Positions 54,399 to 63,614 of a stretch of DNA of 64,000 bases are shown piece after piece. A program made the position numbers and the translations under genes. Source of the stretch: Oceanospirillaceae bacterium. Its GTDB lineage: Bacteria > Pseudomonadota > Gammaproteobacteria > Pseudomonadales > Balneatricaceae. The stretch's first letter is position 1. The number at the start of each line of letters is the position of its first letter. The notes under the pieces were generated by a model. It saw only the letters and a program-made list of their open reading frames with translations, was not told where the DNA came from and did no database searches. The stretch is from positions 4,403 to 68,402 of the forward strand of contig JAHEDZ010000011.1 in the NCBI GenBank assembly GCA_024640955.1, read 5' to 3'.

Positions 54399-54497
54399 TC
54401 ATTTTTCCCTCTTCGCACCCGCCGACTCGGTGAACACGGTTCTGAAGAGGCTCACTGTCTCAACACGGTCAGTCGATTGAAGTGCACGAATCTGCAT
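54399..54497 (-). pseudogene. 5' remnant of a GNAT acetyltransferase gene
   Basis: A short frame with a good SD (GGAG) and ATG at 54497 reads MQIRALQSTDRVETVSLFRT and then VFTESAGAKREK before a stop. That is the start of a GNAT-type acetyltransferase of about 150-170 aa. Reading one base over after the stop gives NERLSLTGNLQAQGPFDDP, then another stop, so the gene seems shifted and truncated. It lies 9 bp after the amidohydrolase stop, so it was probably the last gene of that operon. The remaining gap to 54252 shows nothing else. Confidence 0.65.
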
Positions 54498-54506
54498 AGC
54501 TATCTC

Positions 54507-55355
54507 CTAGAATGCTCTGACAAATCGTTGAGAATTCATATAGGCCAGCTTCTGCGCCACCTCTGGCGGCAACTGTGAGAGCCACAGCCGAACCTGATCG
54601 GCAACCGCGGCATAGTTGCGCCAGCGGTTAAGGCTGTAGGTATCGATAGCGGCTAATAGACGATCTTGGTTGCGTATCAAAAATGCACGCCACTCTGGAG
54701 TCAGGCGATTGCGTTGCGGGCCATTCAGGACTGGATTGCCCAGTAGAAGCGTATCTCGCACCGAGGTATCGATATAGAGTCCACCGGGGTGTTGATCAAG
54801 CATCCGCTGAAGTAAATCGATCTCGGGCACTGTGCCCAGGTGCGCCCAGAGCACCCTAGCCTTCGGATTCAGCTCAAATACCTTCTCTATAACGGCAGCA
54901 TCGCCATGGATTAACAACGGCAGATCATGCAGGCCCGCCAAAGCAACCAGACCCGCTAAAACCTCGCTGTTAACATCCTCGGCGAAGATGTGCAGCTCAC
55001 CGATACCGACGAACTCACCTGAGGATAGTGCATCTCTCGCTTCGCACACCTTAGCCGGCTGATGCATCCACGTCTGTTTATCCAAGGCTCCACTGTAAAC
55101 CGAGTAGAACGGGATGATCCGCCCAGGATACTGTTTGAAACAGCTCTGTGAAGATTGGTTCGCCCTACTGGTAATTAGAACTCGATCAACTGTGGCAGTG
55201 TCTAACGCAGCTATCACATCTGTGCAGTCGAACTGCACCTGATACTCCTGCTCATGGTGCGAATGGGCATCAATGAGTGTCAGCGGAGTCTCTGCTTGAG
55301 TGCGTGAAACGGCACTCAACGCAAATAAAAATAGGAGATAGGCGCGTCTACTCAT
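54507..55355 (-). CDS. Exported amidohydrolase-like metal-dependent hydrolase
   Basis: 282 aa. I start at ATG 55355 (MSRRAYLLFLFALSAVSRTQ), giving a signal peptide; it overlaps the PhyH gene end by 8 bp. Amidohydrolase-type TIM-barrel motifs: LIDAHSHHEQEY (D-x-H-x-H), LPLLIHGDAAV (His), VLWAHLGTV (His) and AAIDTYSLNRW (Asp). Relatives hydrolyse or decarboxylate small carboxylates. Export to the periplasm is unusual for the class and sets it apart from its cytoplasmic operon partners. Confidence 0.82.
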   Translation of the reverse strand: MSRRAYLLFLFALSAVSRTQAETPLTLIDAHSHHEQEYQVQFDCTDVIAALDTATVDRVLITSRANQSSQSCFKQYPGRIIPFYSVYSGALDKQTWMHQPAKVCEARDALSSGEFVGIGELHIFAEDVNSEVLAGLVALAGLHDLPLLIHGDAAVIEKVFELNPKARVLWAHLGTVPEIDLLQRMLDQHPGGLYIDTSVRDTLLLGNPVLNGPQRNRLTPEWRAFLIRNQDRLLAAIDTYSLNRWRNYAAVADQVRLWLSQLPPEVAQKLAYMNSQRFVRAF

Positions 55356-56226
55356 GAAATGGGTCTTTGCTAACCTTAGTGTTTGCAAGCTTTACACTGG
55401 CTTGAGCTTGACGGATCTCGTCATATGCTTTCAACGCTTCGGGAGCAAAAAGCGCACTCGGTTTGGGAATGGGTCTGAACGCACTGAAATCATACTCACC
55501 GCGCGCCAGCACAGCGTAATCGGGGGCATTGTTTTGCGGCTGGACATCGGTCGACATGTATCGGATTACAACACCAATACGGCGATCGTCGCTCAGGTTA
55601 GGGCCCGAGCCATGGATTGTCATGCCGTGATGCAAGGAGATTTGGCCCGGTGCGAGCTCTATGGCCGTGCGCTGACTGGATGGCACATTGGCCTGAACTT
55701 CTTGACCTCTGGACAGCAGATTATCCTCTGCAAAAGTGTCTTTGTGAGGTCGGATCGCCAGTTTGTGACTAGCGCGGACAAACTCCATACAGCCGCTCTC
55801 AACTGTTGCGGGCGAGAGTGCCAACCAGGCCGTGACCATCTTTTGAGTATCGCCCAACCCCCAATAGGTGAGGTCTTGATGCATGCTCACATAGTGCGGA
55901 GTTTTGGGCTCTTTGATAAAAAACTCTACCCCATAGATCAGAATATTTGGCCCCAGAATACCCTCCACTACGTCCAGCAGCTCCGCTCTCTGAGCAAGAT
56001 CATAGGCAAAGGGCATGACTGCATGAGCGTTGACACGTTTGTAGGTTTTAACCGAGCGGGGAAGGTCTGCAGCGCTCCACTCTGACTCAATCCACTCGAG
56101 CTCGGCGCGCATCTGAGCCGCCTTTTGAGTGCCAAATACTGAGATCGGAAACAGATAACCCTGCTCCCAGTACTGTTGCACTTGAGTGTCGGAAAGATGC
56201 CCCTCTTGCAGCTCGAGCGCGTTCAT
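55348..56226 (-). CDS. PhyH-type 2-oxoglutarate/Fe(II) dioxygenase
   Basis: 292 aa phytanoyl-CoA dioxygenase-like protein. The iron facial triad is visible: HxD in HYVSMHQDLTYWG and the distal His in LHHGMTIHGSGPN, with the 2-oxoglutarate Arg in RIGVVIRYM. Members hydroxylate lipids, alkaloids, ectoine-like solutes or phosphonates. It lies between the hydratase (2 bp upstream) and the amidohydrolase (8 bp overlap), so it is part of one pathway. The substrate is unknown. Confidence 0.88.
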   Translation of the reverse strand: MNALELQEGHLSDTQVQQYWEQGYLFPISVFGTQKAAQMRAELEWIESEWSAADLPRSVKTYKRVNAHAVMPFAYDLAQRAELLDVVEGILGPNILIYGVEFFIKEPKTPHYVSMHQDLTYWGLGDTQKMVTAWLALSPATVESGCMEFVRASHKLAIRPHKDTFAEDNLLSRGQEVQANVPSSQRTAIELAPGQISLHHGMTIHGSGPNLSDDRRIGVVIRYMSTDVQPQNNAPDYAVLARGEYDFSAFRPIPKPSALFAPEALKAYDEIRQAQASVKLANTKVSKDPFHE

Positions 56227-56228
56227 CG

Positions 56229-57008
56229 CTAGACTCCGAGCAACGCTCGGGCCTCTCCGATACCCGGGAACCGAGCGATCACATCACTGCCCGGCTCAAC
56301 CACTAAGGTTCCCAGGCAACTGCCGGCGGTAAAGAGATCACCCGCTTTAACCACTCCTGTGCGGTTGATGACTTGATTAACGGCAGAAGGCACCACTTTG
56401 AACGGATCAACAACCGTATTCCCTCCCACTGCACTGAGTCTCATCTCGCCGTCGACCCAAAGCTGGGCCTCCTGCACCGCCATATCAATGCTCTGCCAGT
56501 TTGCAAACTCCTCTCCGACAACCATCGCTCCCGAGTTTTGATTATCTGCACACTGCCAGTAAAACGGCGCGTCGCGCCACCCTTCAATACGACTGTCACA
56601 GATCTCTATGGTAACGACAATCGCATCGATCGCTGCGCGGATCTCATCATCGCTGTAAGCTGTGTCACGCTTAGGCAAGTCAGTGCCAATTCGGTAGGCG
56701 ATTTCAGATTCTGCGGCAATCTCGTGTAGCAGGCTGGCCGGCACAGGCACCCTATTCTCAAACACACGGTCCGAGTATATGGGAGCGACAAAGCGCTCGG
56801 CCTCTGGCATCTGACAGCCGCATTTCCAGTTTCCTATGCGCTGCACCCCCTCCTGCCCCAACGCTGTCCAAACGCGCTCTTGAATCGCATAGGCATCGTC
56901 GAAGTTAGTAGGGGTAAGATCAGCGGGCAGCGATGGAACACGACTTTGCTGCTGGTGAGCGACTATGAGTAGACCCGCTGCGATAGAGATCTGTTCAGAG
57001 GAGAGCAT
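56229..57008 (-). CDS. 2-keto-4-pentenoate hydratase-like (FAH superfamily) enzyme
   Basis: 259 aa. I start at ATG 57008 (MLSSEQISIAAGLLIVAHQQ), with AAGGCG upstream. MhpD-like features: NFDDAYAIQERVWTAL, IGNWKCGCQMPEA, SEIAYRIGTDLPKRDTAYS (metal-binding Glu), VTIEICDSRIEGW and GSDVIARFPGIG at the end. It would hydrate a 2-oxo-enoate or decarboxylate a 2-oxo acid. It is 2 bp before the PhyH gene. Confidence 0.87.
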   Translation of the reverse strand: MLSSEQISIAAGLLIVAHQQQSRVPSLPADLTPTNFDDAYAIQERVWTALGQEGVQRIGNWKCGCQMPEAERFVAPIYSDRVFENRVPVPASLLHEIAAESEIAYRIGTDLPKRDTAYSDDEIRAAIDAIVVTIEICDSRIEGWRDAPFYWQCADNQNSGAMVVGEEFANWQSIDMAVQEAQLWVDGEMRLSAVGGNTVVDPFKVVPSAVNQVINRTGVVKAGDLFTAGSCLGTLVVEPGSDVIARFPGIGEARALLGV

Positions 57009-57071
57009 AAATGCGCCTTTTATCGTTGTTATTGGATAGATAATCCGCCGCCTATAGGGGATATGCAACGG

Positions 57072-57992
57072 TTATCTGCTACCCCAACCCAACTTTTTGG
57101 CAATAAAACTATGCCCACTGACCAGTGTGATGCCGGTAACAACTAACAGCGTTCCACCGGCGAAACGTGGACCGAAACTCTCATCGAGCAACCACACACT
57201 CAACACCACACCTAACACTGGGGTTAAAAACGAGAAGACACCCAAACGCGAGGCCAGATAGGTTTTTAACATCCAAAACCAGACCAGGTAGCTAAAGAAT
57301 GACACCACAACAACCTGAAAGGTAAAACTGGTGAATACCAGCGGTGTTGGATTAAAGCGCAGATCATCAGTAAACCAGGCCACCGCGAGGAGTAGCACGA
57401 AACAAGCAACCAGTTGGTAGATCAACGTTAGCGCAGCTGGCGCCCGGGTTAGGTTGGTCGTTCGGACCACCACAGTTGTCGCCCCCCAAATAGCCCCAGC
57501 TGCAAGCGCCAACAAGTCGCCGACCAGTCCATCACTGAGCCCCTCATCAGTCGGCTCCCAAAAGGCGATAACGATCCCTCCGAACGCCAGCAAGATACCC
57601 AGCCATTGCGGCCTATGTAAGCGCTCGTTCGGTAGATAGATCGCCAATCCAATGGCTGCGAATATGGGTGCGGTGTAGAGCAGCACAATCAGATGAGCAA
57701 CGTTGGTAAGTTCGATGGCTATCGCCGCAAGCATAAATTCTGAGGCGAACAGCAGACCTGCAAACGCTCCAGGCCAAAAGGTCGGTTCGTTGTGGGTAAA
57801 ACCACCTTGTCGGCGCACCAGAACGAACAACGAGACCAGCAACGCACCGAAGCCACAACGCAGGGAGGTCTGCAGCATCGGTGAGAAATCCGCCGCGGTG
57901 GCTTTAAGCGCAACCTGTTGCGTTGCCCAGATGACGCATAGCAGTGTCATCAATAGCGTCGCGCGGCTATCTATTGGTAGGCGATGATCCAC
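57072..57992 (-). CDS. EamA/DMT-family transporter
   Basis: 306 aa with ten TM segments and two EamA repeats: LLMTLLCVIWATQQVALKAT and LLALAAGAIWGATTVVVRTT, each ending in FxxPxxxxxxxxxxxGE-like segments (YTAPIFAAIGLAIYLPNERL; LTPVLGVVLSVWLLDESFG). The start is GTG at 57992; an ATG at 57950 is an alternative. It is first of the four-gene operon ending at 54507 and could import or export its substrate. Confidence 0.88.
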   Translation of the reverse strand: MDHRLPIDSRATLLMTLLCVIWATQQVALKATAADFSPMLQTSLRCGFGALLVSLFVLVRRQGGFTHNEPTFWPGAFAGLLFASEFMLAAIAIELTNVAHLIVLLYTAPIFAAIGLAIYLPNERLHRPQWLGILLAFGGIVIAFWEPTDEGLSDGLVGDLLALAAGAIWGATTVVVRTTNLTRAPAALTLIYQLVACFVLLLAVAWFTDDLRFNPTPLVFTSFTFQVVVVSFFSYLVWFWMLKTYLASRLGVFSFLTPVLGVVLSVWLLDESFGPRFAGGTLLVVTGITLVSGHSFIAKKLGWGSR

Positions 57993-58014
57993 TCGTGTTC
58001 TAACTTAGAGTGGT

Positions 58015-58356
58015 TTAGAAAGGGACATCGTCGAGGTCATCATCGAACGGAGGCGGCTCTTGAATCGGTGTACTGCCTTGCTGAGCGCCGCTGAGGCTCT
58101 CAACTTTCCATGCGTTGAGGTTGTTGTAGTAGCGTCCGTTATGCTCACGGCCGCGAATATCAAACCACACTTTGACCGAATCACCGACCGAGAGGCTATC
58201 TAACAGATCGGCTTTATCCTTAACAAACTCAAGGTTGATATCCTGCGGGTAGTTTCCATCTTGCACCGTTACGACCAGCTCGCGCTTAGAGAAGCCACTA
58301 GCAAAGGTTTGAGACTGCTGAATAACTTTAACGGTTCCGGATAGTTCATAACTCAT
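58015..58356 (-). CDS. DUF3127 protein (single-strand-binding-like fold)
   Basis: 113 aa. It begins MSYELSGTVKVIQQSQTFAS, with ELVVTVQDGNYPQDINLEFV and KVWFDIRGREHNGRYYNNLN, typical of DUF3127, an OB-fold family. The C-terminal acidic tail ends PPPFDDDLDDVPF, similar to SSB tails (DDDIPF) that bind repair proteins. It is a small, perhaps DNA-binding protein of unproven role. Confidence 0.88.
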   Translation of the reverse strand: MSYELSGTVKVIQQSQTFASGFSKRELVVTVQDGNYPQDINLEFVKDKADLLDSLSVGDSVKVWFDIRGREHNGRYYNNLNAWKVESLSGAQQGSTPIQEPPPFDDDLDDVPF

Positions 58357-58443
58357 GGGCGCGGTTTTTCCTTAGTTGTGCATCTTTGGCTAGTTTTACA
58401 GGGCTGGTCGAGTGAGTCCAGTGGAATAATTTGCGGACTCATA

Positions 58444-59895
58444 TTACTCAGCGCTATCCATAGTCTCCGGACGGTCCAGACGGCGCAGTATTTCAAAATT
58501 GGGATCCAGAACCAAACTATCGACCTCTGAGGCGACTTGAACTTCAACTTCTGAAGTTGAACCGCTGTACTCAGCCCAGTAAATCTGTGCTGACTCAGAC
58601 GTTATCAACTGAATCGGCAAGCGACCGTTTTGCGGTGCATTTTCAGCAATGATCGTCAGCCTAATTAGGTAGCCTTGCTGCGCTTTGGACTGGTCTGCTA
58701 GCTCAACTGCATATCTTGGTAGAGCAGTTGCCGACAACCAGAACTCGAAAAACGCTGATAAGTCGGTTCCGCTCTGAGATTCGAGCGCAGTTTGCAGTTG
58801 CTCCCAGCCCGCGGCTGAACCTTTTGAAGTAGTCCAGTATCGGCGTAGACCGTCATAAAATGCCTGATCACCCAAGTGCTGACGCAGCATATAAAACAGC
58901 ATGGCGCTTTTACCGTAGCCGACTGACTGATCTGAGCGTGCAGACGCCTGTTTAAAACGGTTTAGGGGTTCATACTGCTCTGCACGATTTAGCGCCTGAA
59001 GCCAGCCGCGACGCATCTCCTTTGCTTTTATCCCAGATTGCTCCTCAGCCAGTGTGTAATCAGCCATAAAGGTGGTTAACCCTTCCGCCCAGTTACCCTG
59101 TCGATAGTCCACGATCACGCCCGAACCCCACCAGCTGTGCAACACCTCGTGGGCTAGCGAGCGTCCAAGCATGTATGAGTGCCCCAAGATCTGCTCACTT
59201 ACATAGGTCATGCGATCGAGGCCCAAGCCAACGGGAATAGGTGCGGAGACAATAGAGAATCGCTCGAACGGATAGTCACCAACCTGCTCTGAGTATCGCT
59301 CGATATATGAGGAGCTGGCCTGTAAAAAGGCGGCGGAGTCGTCTTGATTCTCGGCTTTGAAGTAGGTTCTCAACTCCACAGATTTGCCATTGAGCATCAG
59401 TGTAGCGGTATTGATATTGTAGGGTCCGAAGAAGATATGCAGCTGGCTAAGGTCCTGGTCGGGTATTAGCGCATATTCGACGTTGTAATCTCCGTTGGCC
59501 TGCCACTCTTGCATCTGTGCAGCCGTCGAGAGGCCCGGATACTGCTCTGGCGAGGTCAGCTTCAAGCGGCTAGGCCTAACCTCTGAAGTATCAAGCCAAT
59601 CTAATCCACCAAACAGAAAGGCCCCACCGTCTGCAACGCCGAAGGCAACACCGGGGCGAGTGATAGCAGGCAATTGCCCGCTCAAATTAACCCGTCCCTC
59701 AAGAGTCGTGCGAGCGCTCAAGAATTTCGGTATCGCATTGTCAGTCGCCGGCAACATCTCTACAGGCAGATTGATCGAGAGCTCATTGAGCACTGGATCA
59801 AAGCTCACGACTAGATCGCTACTCGCTTTGGCAGAGCCCACAATCAAACTGAAGCTGATAACTAAAGAGACCAACAAGCTTTTGAATAAGATCAT
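58444..59895 (-). CDS. Exported M1-like zinc aminopeptidase
   Basis: 483 aa. I start at ATG 59895 (MILFKSLLVSLVISFSLIVG), which starts a clean signal peptide; the longer frame adds a Lys/Arg-rich tail without a signal and runs into the divergent gene. Zinc site of gluzincins: HEVLHSWWG and, 18 residues on, WAEGLTTFMADY (third ligand Glu). A weak Gly-aminopeptidase motif is present. It is a predicted periplasmic or secreted peptidase. The N-terminal domain is divergent. Confidence 0.82.
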   Translation of the reverse strand: MILFKSLLVSLVISFSLIVGSAKASSDLVVSFDPVLNELSINLPVEMLPATDNAIPKFLSARTTLEGRVNLSGQLPAITRPGVAFGVADGGAFLFGGLDWLDTSEVRPSRLKLTSPEQYPGLSTAAQMQEWQANGDYNVEYALIPDQDLSQLHIFFGPYNINTATLMLNGKSVELRTYFKAENQDDSAAFLQASSSYIERYSEQVGDYPFERFSIVSAPIPVGLGLDRMTYVSEQILGHSYMLGRSLAHEVLHSWWGSGVIVDYRQGNWAEGLTTFMADYTLAEEQSGIKAKEMRRGWLQALNRAEQYEPLNRFKQASARSDQSVGYGKSAMLFYMLRQHLGDQAFYDGLRRYWTTSKGSAAGWEQLQTALESQSGTDLSAFFEFWLSATALPRYAVELADQSKAQQGYLIRLTIIAENAPQNGRLPIQLITSESAQIYWAEYSGSTSEVEVQVASEVDSLVLDPNFEILRRLDRPETMDSAE

Positions 59896-59996
59896 CTGAC
59901 GCCACAAGGTTGTTCGAGTTAATGTTTGTCTAACGAACACGAATGGAAACCAGATCGCCCGCAACAACTTTTCCGTACAACTCAACACAGAATTAA

Positions 59997-60317
59997 ATGG
60001 TGTTGAATGTGCAGTACGCTTTCTACTTTTTTGTTTCAACAGACACACATGTTTTGCTGGCAGATGCCTGCTTCAAAGACGCAGCTCCGATCCGCAACTG
60101 TCCGGCGCTAGTGCTACAACATCTCAGCCGAGAAGTTGGCGGGCTCAAGCGCCGTCGGGTCTATTATCGTGATTCAAAAATGTGGTTTGAGGAGATACGC
60201 CACAAAGAGGGCCAGTTCATGGGATTTGGTGCTGCCAGCACACCCCAGCAACACCATTTCGCCCGTTTGATTGAAAAGCACGCGCTACTGGATGCGCAGT
60301 TGATGACAAATTTTTAA
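59997..60317 (+). CDS. Small hypothetical protein upstream of the multicopper oxidase
   Basis: 106 aa from ATG 59997; an internal GTG at 60009 (MQYAFYFFVSTDTHVLLADA) is a likely alternative. Neither has a strong SD. It has a basic middle (SREVGGLKRRRVYYRD) and ends RLIEKHALLDAQLMTNF. It is 39 bp before the oxidase and may share its message. I do not recognise it. Confidence 0.5.
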   Translation: MVLNVQYAFYFFVSTDTHVLLADACFKDAAPIRNCPALVLQHLSREVGGLKRRRVYYRDSKMWFEEIRHKEGQFMGFGAASTPQQHHFARLIEKHALLDAQLMTNF

Positions 60318-60356
60318 CACCCCTTTAATGACCCTCGACCGAATGAGGAGAGCAGC

Positions 60357-61739
60357 ATGAATCTAAACCGTCGACGTTTTTTGGCCCTTGCCGGAGCAGC
60401 GGCTCTAGCTCCGAGGCTCGTGGTTGCGCAGCAGCACACCGATCTAGGGGTACGTAAGATCCGTCTGATAGCGCGGGAAGAGAACCGCAGCATGCTAGAT
60501 GAGAACACCTCAACCCGCCTCTGGGGATACTCCGAAAACGAACTGCGCCTCGTTCAAGGGCAGCCGGTTGAGATTGAGTTTATAAATGAGCTGAGCGAAC
60601 CCAGCAGTGTGCACTGGCACGGGTTGCGCATCAATAATGCTATGGATGGTGTGACCGGACTCACACAGGATCCAGTTCAACCGGGTGAAACTTTTGTCTA
60701 CAAATTCACGCCTCAGGACGCCGGCACATTCTGGGCACATACCCACCACCGCACTTATGAACAGTTGGCACGCGGCCTCTACTTACCATTAATCATCGAA
60801 GAACCAACAACACCGGACTATGACCGCGAGCTGGTAATGATGTTTGATGACTGGCGAGTGAAACAGGACGGCCAGATTGACCTGGACTCCTTTGAGGATA
60901 TGCATGACTGGTCGCACTCAGGGCGCCTTGGTAATGTGTTGACCGTCAACAAACAGCTTGAGCCGCAGCTTGCAGCACTGGCCGGTGAGCGCGTACGCCT
61001 GCGCCTAATCAACGCGGCCAATGCGCGAGTGATGACAATTCGAGCGCCACTGCCAGGCTGGATAGTTGCGAAGGACGGCCAACCTCTAACCGACGTCGCT
61101 CCGTTAAGAGGTTCACTGCGCATAGCACCGGCAGAGCGCTATGACCTGCTAGTCGATATCCCCAATGAGGCTGGGGCTATTTTGCCGTTCGGTTTCGACT
61201 ATCAAGGGCAGTTTTACGAGATTGCTCAGATCCAGGTGAACGCATCAGCCAGTGAGTCGACCGCACGAGGCGAGCCTAAGCCTCTGCCCGCGAACCCTAT
61301 CTACATGCCAAGCAAGGAGCCCGAAGTGCAACTTAAGCTTGAGATGCAGGGCGGAGCAATGCGTTGGTTATCAGAGGCTACGTATAAAGGCGAACGCCTG
61401 AGCGGCCGCGAGCTGATGCAGCGCCAACAAGCTTGGGCGCTTAACGGGATTGCCAACATGGCAGAGAAGCCGATGTTCGACGTGGCCAGCGGTACTCTGG
61501 TCGAGATTGAGATGATAAACAGCACGGCTTGGGAGCATGCGATGCACTTCCACGGTCACCACTTTCAATCGGACTCAGCTAATTATCCGCCCAGCACCTG
61601 GCATGACACCCTTTTAATGGCACCACAAGAGCGCGTAATGATCCTTATGCCGGCGGATAATTTGGGCAAGTGGCTCATTCACTGCCATATGATTGAGCAT
61701 CAAATGGCAGGAATGAAGACTTGGTTTACAGTGAGCTAG
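60357..61739 (+). CDS. Tat-exported multicopper oxidase
   Basis: 460 aa. The twin-arginine signal is MNLNRRRFLALAGAAALAPR. The four copper motifs are present: SVHWHGLRIN, FWAHTHHRTYEQ, HAMHFHGHHFQ and HCHMIEHQMAGM (T1 Cys? here H-C-H with axial Met). The domain order is three cupredoxins. It resembles CumA/CueO-like periplasmic oxidases acting on Cu(I), Mn(II) or phenols. SD GAGGAG lies 6 nt upstream. The methionine-rich insert of CueO is absent. Confidence 0.92.
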   Translation: MNLNRRRFLALAGAAALAPRLVVAQQHTDLGVRKIRLIAREENRSMLDENTSTRLWGYSENELRLVQGQPVEIEFINELSEPSSVHWHGLRINNAMDGVTGLTQDPVQPGETFVYKFTPQDAGTFWAHTHHRTYEQLARGLYLPLIIEEPTTPDYDRELVMMFDDWRVKQDGQIDLDSFEDMHDWSHSGRLGNVLTVNKQLEPQLAALAGERVRLRLINAANARVMTIRAPLPGWIVAKDGQPLTDVAPLRGSLRIAPAERYDLLVDIPNEAGAILPFGFDYQGQFYEIAQIQVNASASESTARGEPKPLPANPIYMPSKEPEVQLKLEMQGGAMRWLSEATYKGERLSGRELMQRQQAWALNGIANMAEKPMFDVASGTLVEIEMINSTAWEHAMHFHGHHFQSDSANYPPSTWHDTLLMAPQERVMILMPADNLGKWLIHCHMIEHQMAGMKTWFTVS

Positions 61740-61740
61740 T

Positions 61741-63423
61741 TCAGTAGAGCGCGCTGATCTGCTCATGGTTGATCGCGAGCACCTTATCGCGCTTAACTTT
61801 CTGAGTCGGTGTTAGCAGACCGTTCTCGATTGAACAGACTTCAGTCTGAATCACAAATTTACGCACCCGCTCGTAGTTGTTGAGCTGCTGGTTCACCTGA
61901 CGCACGCGTGCCTCGATCTGTGCCTCATCGGCCCCCTCATCTGGCGAAGGTATGATGACTGCACCGAGCCAAGGCCGTCCATCACCGAAAACAACGGCCT
62001 GTTCAATCTCTGGATGAGCACAGAGCGCTGCCTCAATTTTTGCGGGTGCTACGTTATCACCGCCTGATGTGACGATCAGATCCTTTTTGCGACCAACAAT
62101 CTCGATGTAACCATCCTCATCGATCTCAGCCAAGTCTCCCGTGTGCAGCCAGCCATCAATAATCGTACCCTGGGTCGACTTTTCATCTTCCCAGTAACCT
62201 TTCATCACACAGTCACCGCGCACGAGAAGCTCACCATCCTCAGCCAGACGTGCCTCGACGTTGTCCATCGGTTCACCGACGGTATGCAGTTTTACCCTGT
62301 TTGGATGGTTTACGCTGATAAGAGGGCTTGCTTCTGTCTGCCCATACCCCTGAATAATGCCCAGACCCAAGCTGGTAAAGAAGTGTCCCACCTCCAGATT
62401 GAGCGCTGCACCACCTGAGATGAAGTAGCGGATGCGTCCGCCAAAGCGCTCCTTCACCTTCTTACGCACAAGGCGGTCGAGTAGCTTGTCAAAGAGGCTT
62501 TCGAAAATAGAGAGCTTCTCCCCGGCTAAACGTTTGCGACCCAGTGTTACAGCGGCATTAAAGAGCTTCTGTTTGGTTGGCGGGGCGTTTTTGACCTGCG
62601 CCGTGATACGCGCATGCAGAAGATCGTAAAGACGCGGCACAGCGGTTGCCATGCTCGGCTGCGCCTCTTGCAGATACTGCTGAAGCTTATCGGTAGATTC
62701 ACAGAACCAGAGCTCTGATCCTAGTGCGATTGGCAAGTGCAGACCAGCCATATGCTCATAGGCATGAGCCATCGGCAGGAACGAGAGGAAGCGATCATCG
62801 TAGCCAACACCCAATTCACTCAACAACCTCACCGCCGCATCCAGATTCGCACCAATCGAACGGTGCGTCAGCATAGCGGCCTTCGGTAGACCGCTAGTAC
62901 CTGAAGTAAAGATTAGACAGCAGGTGTCGTCAGGAGTCCCTGGCTCTACCGCTGGTTCGTTAAGCTCTGCCTCCAGTAGTTCACTCCAAGGCTTCACATC
63001 GTCGCTATCAAAGGCGTCAGCCTGCAGCGACCAGATGTGTTCGATGCCGCGATAGTCCTCTGCCCCTTCAAGTGCACGCTCGGTCAGCGCTTTACTTGAC
63101 GCAATAATTGCCGAAGGTGTCACAAGATCATAGATGTGGCTCAGGTCGGCGCGGGAATGAGTCGTGTAGGCGGGAACCACCAGAGCACCAACACCCATGA
63201 TCGCGAGATCGAAAATAGCCCACTCGGGACGGTTTTCGCACAAAAGCACAACACGATCGCCGGGCTTAACTCCCGCGGCCCGCAGACCGGACATTGCAGC
63301 CTTTACTAACTGGGCGGATTCGCGCCAAGTCAGTTTCTGCCAACCCTCTGGCGATCTTGATGCAAAGCAGATTTGCTGAGGGACCGTTTCACTCTGGTTA
63401 AAAAAGCGTTCAGTTAAATGCAT
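61741..63423 (-). CDS. Long-chain fatty-acid-CoA ligase-like AMP-binding enzyme
   Basis: 560 aa. Motifs of the ANL superfamily: P-loop LIFTSGTSGLPKAAMLTHRS, A5 GYGQTEASPL, A7 GWLHTGDLAEIDEDGYIEIV and A8 GRKKDLIVTSGGDNVAPAKI, A10 LTPTQKVKRDKVL. It activates a fatty acid or related carboxylate as acyl-CoA via acyl-AMP. It is divergent from the enoyl-CoA hydratase gene starting at 63615, and the two may share acyl-CoA metabolism. Confidence 0.93.
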   Translation of the reverse strand: MHLTERFFNQSETVPQQICFASRSPEGWQKLTWRESAQLVKAAMSGLRAAGVKPGDRVVLLCENRPEWAIFDLAIMGVGALVVPAYTTHSRADLSHIYDLVTPSAIIASSKALTERALEGAEDYRGIEHIWSLQADAFDSDDVKPWSELLEAELNEPAVEPGTPDDTCCLIFTSGTSGLPKAAMLTHRSIGANLDAAVRLLSELGVGYDDRFLSFLPMAHAYEHMAGLHLPIALGSELWFCESTDKLQQYLQEAQPSMATAVPRLYDLLHARITAQVKNAPPTKQKLFNAAVTLGRKRLAGEKLSIFESLFDKLLDRLVRKKVKERFGGRIRYFISGGAALNLEVGHFFTSLGLGIIQGYGQTEASPLISVNHPNRVKLHTVGEPMDNVEARLAEDGELLVRGDCVMKGYWEDEKSTQGTIIDGWLHTGDLAEIDEDGYIEIVGRKKDLIVTSGGDNVAPAKIEAALCAHPEIEQAVVFGDGRPWLGAVIIPSPDEGADEAQIEARVRQVNQQLNNYERVRKFVIQTEVCSIENGLLTPTQKVKRDKVLAINHEQISALY

Positions 63424-63614
63424 GCTGGGGCTCTACGACTCTATTTTTGTTGTTGGGTCAGGTACGCTAGACGCTATGCCTGTAGGTCAAATAATCGCAA
63501 AACTTGTGCGTTATAGCGATCGGAAATTTTCATAAACTTTTCGTTCAATCGAAGATCTTTCAGTTATGATCGAACCCATTATTCACCAATGCGCCGATCA
63601 ACTTGGAGCCGAAG

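Noticed and set aside
55354-56085. 243-residue open frame antisense to the PhyH gene
   Set aside because: The PhyH gene has clear catalytic residues and operon spacing. The antisense frame has none of these.
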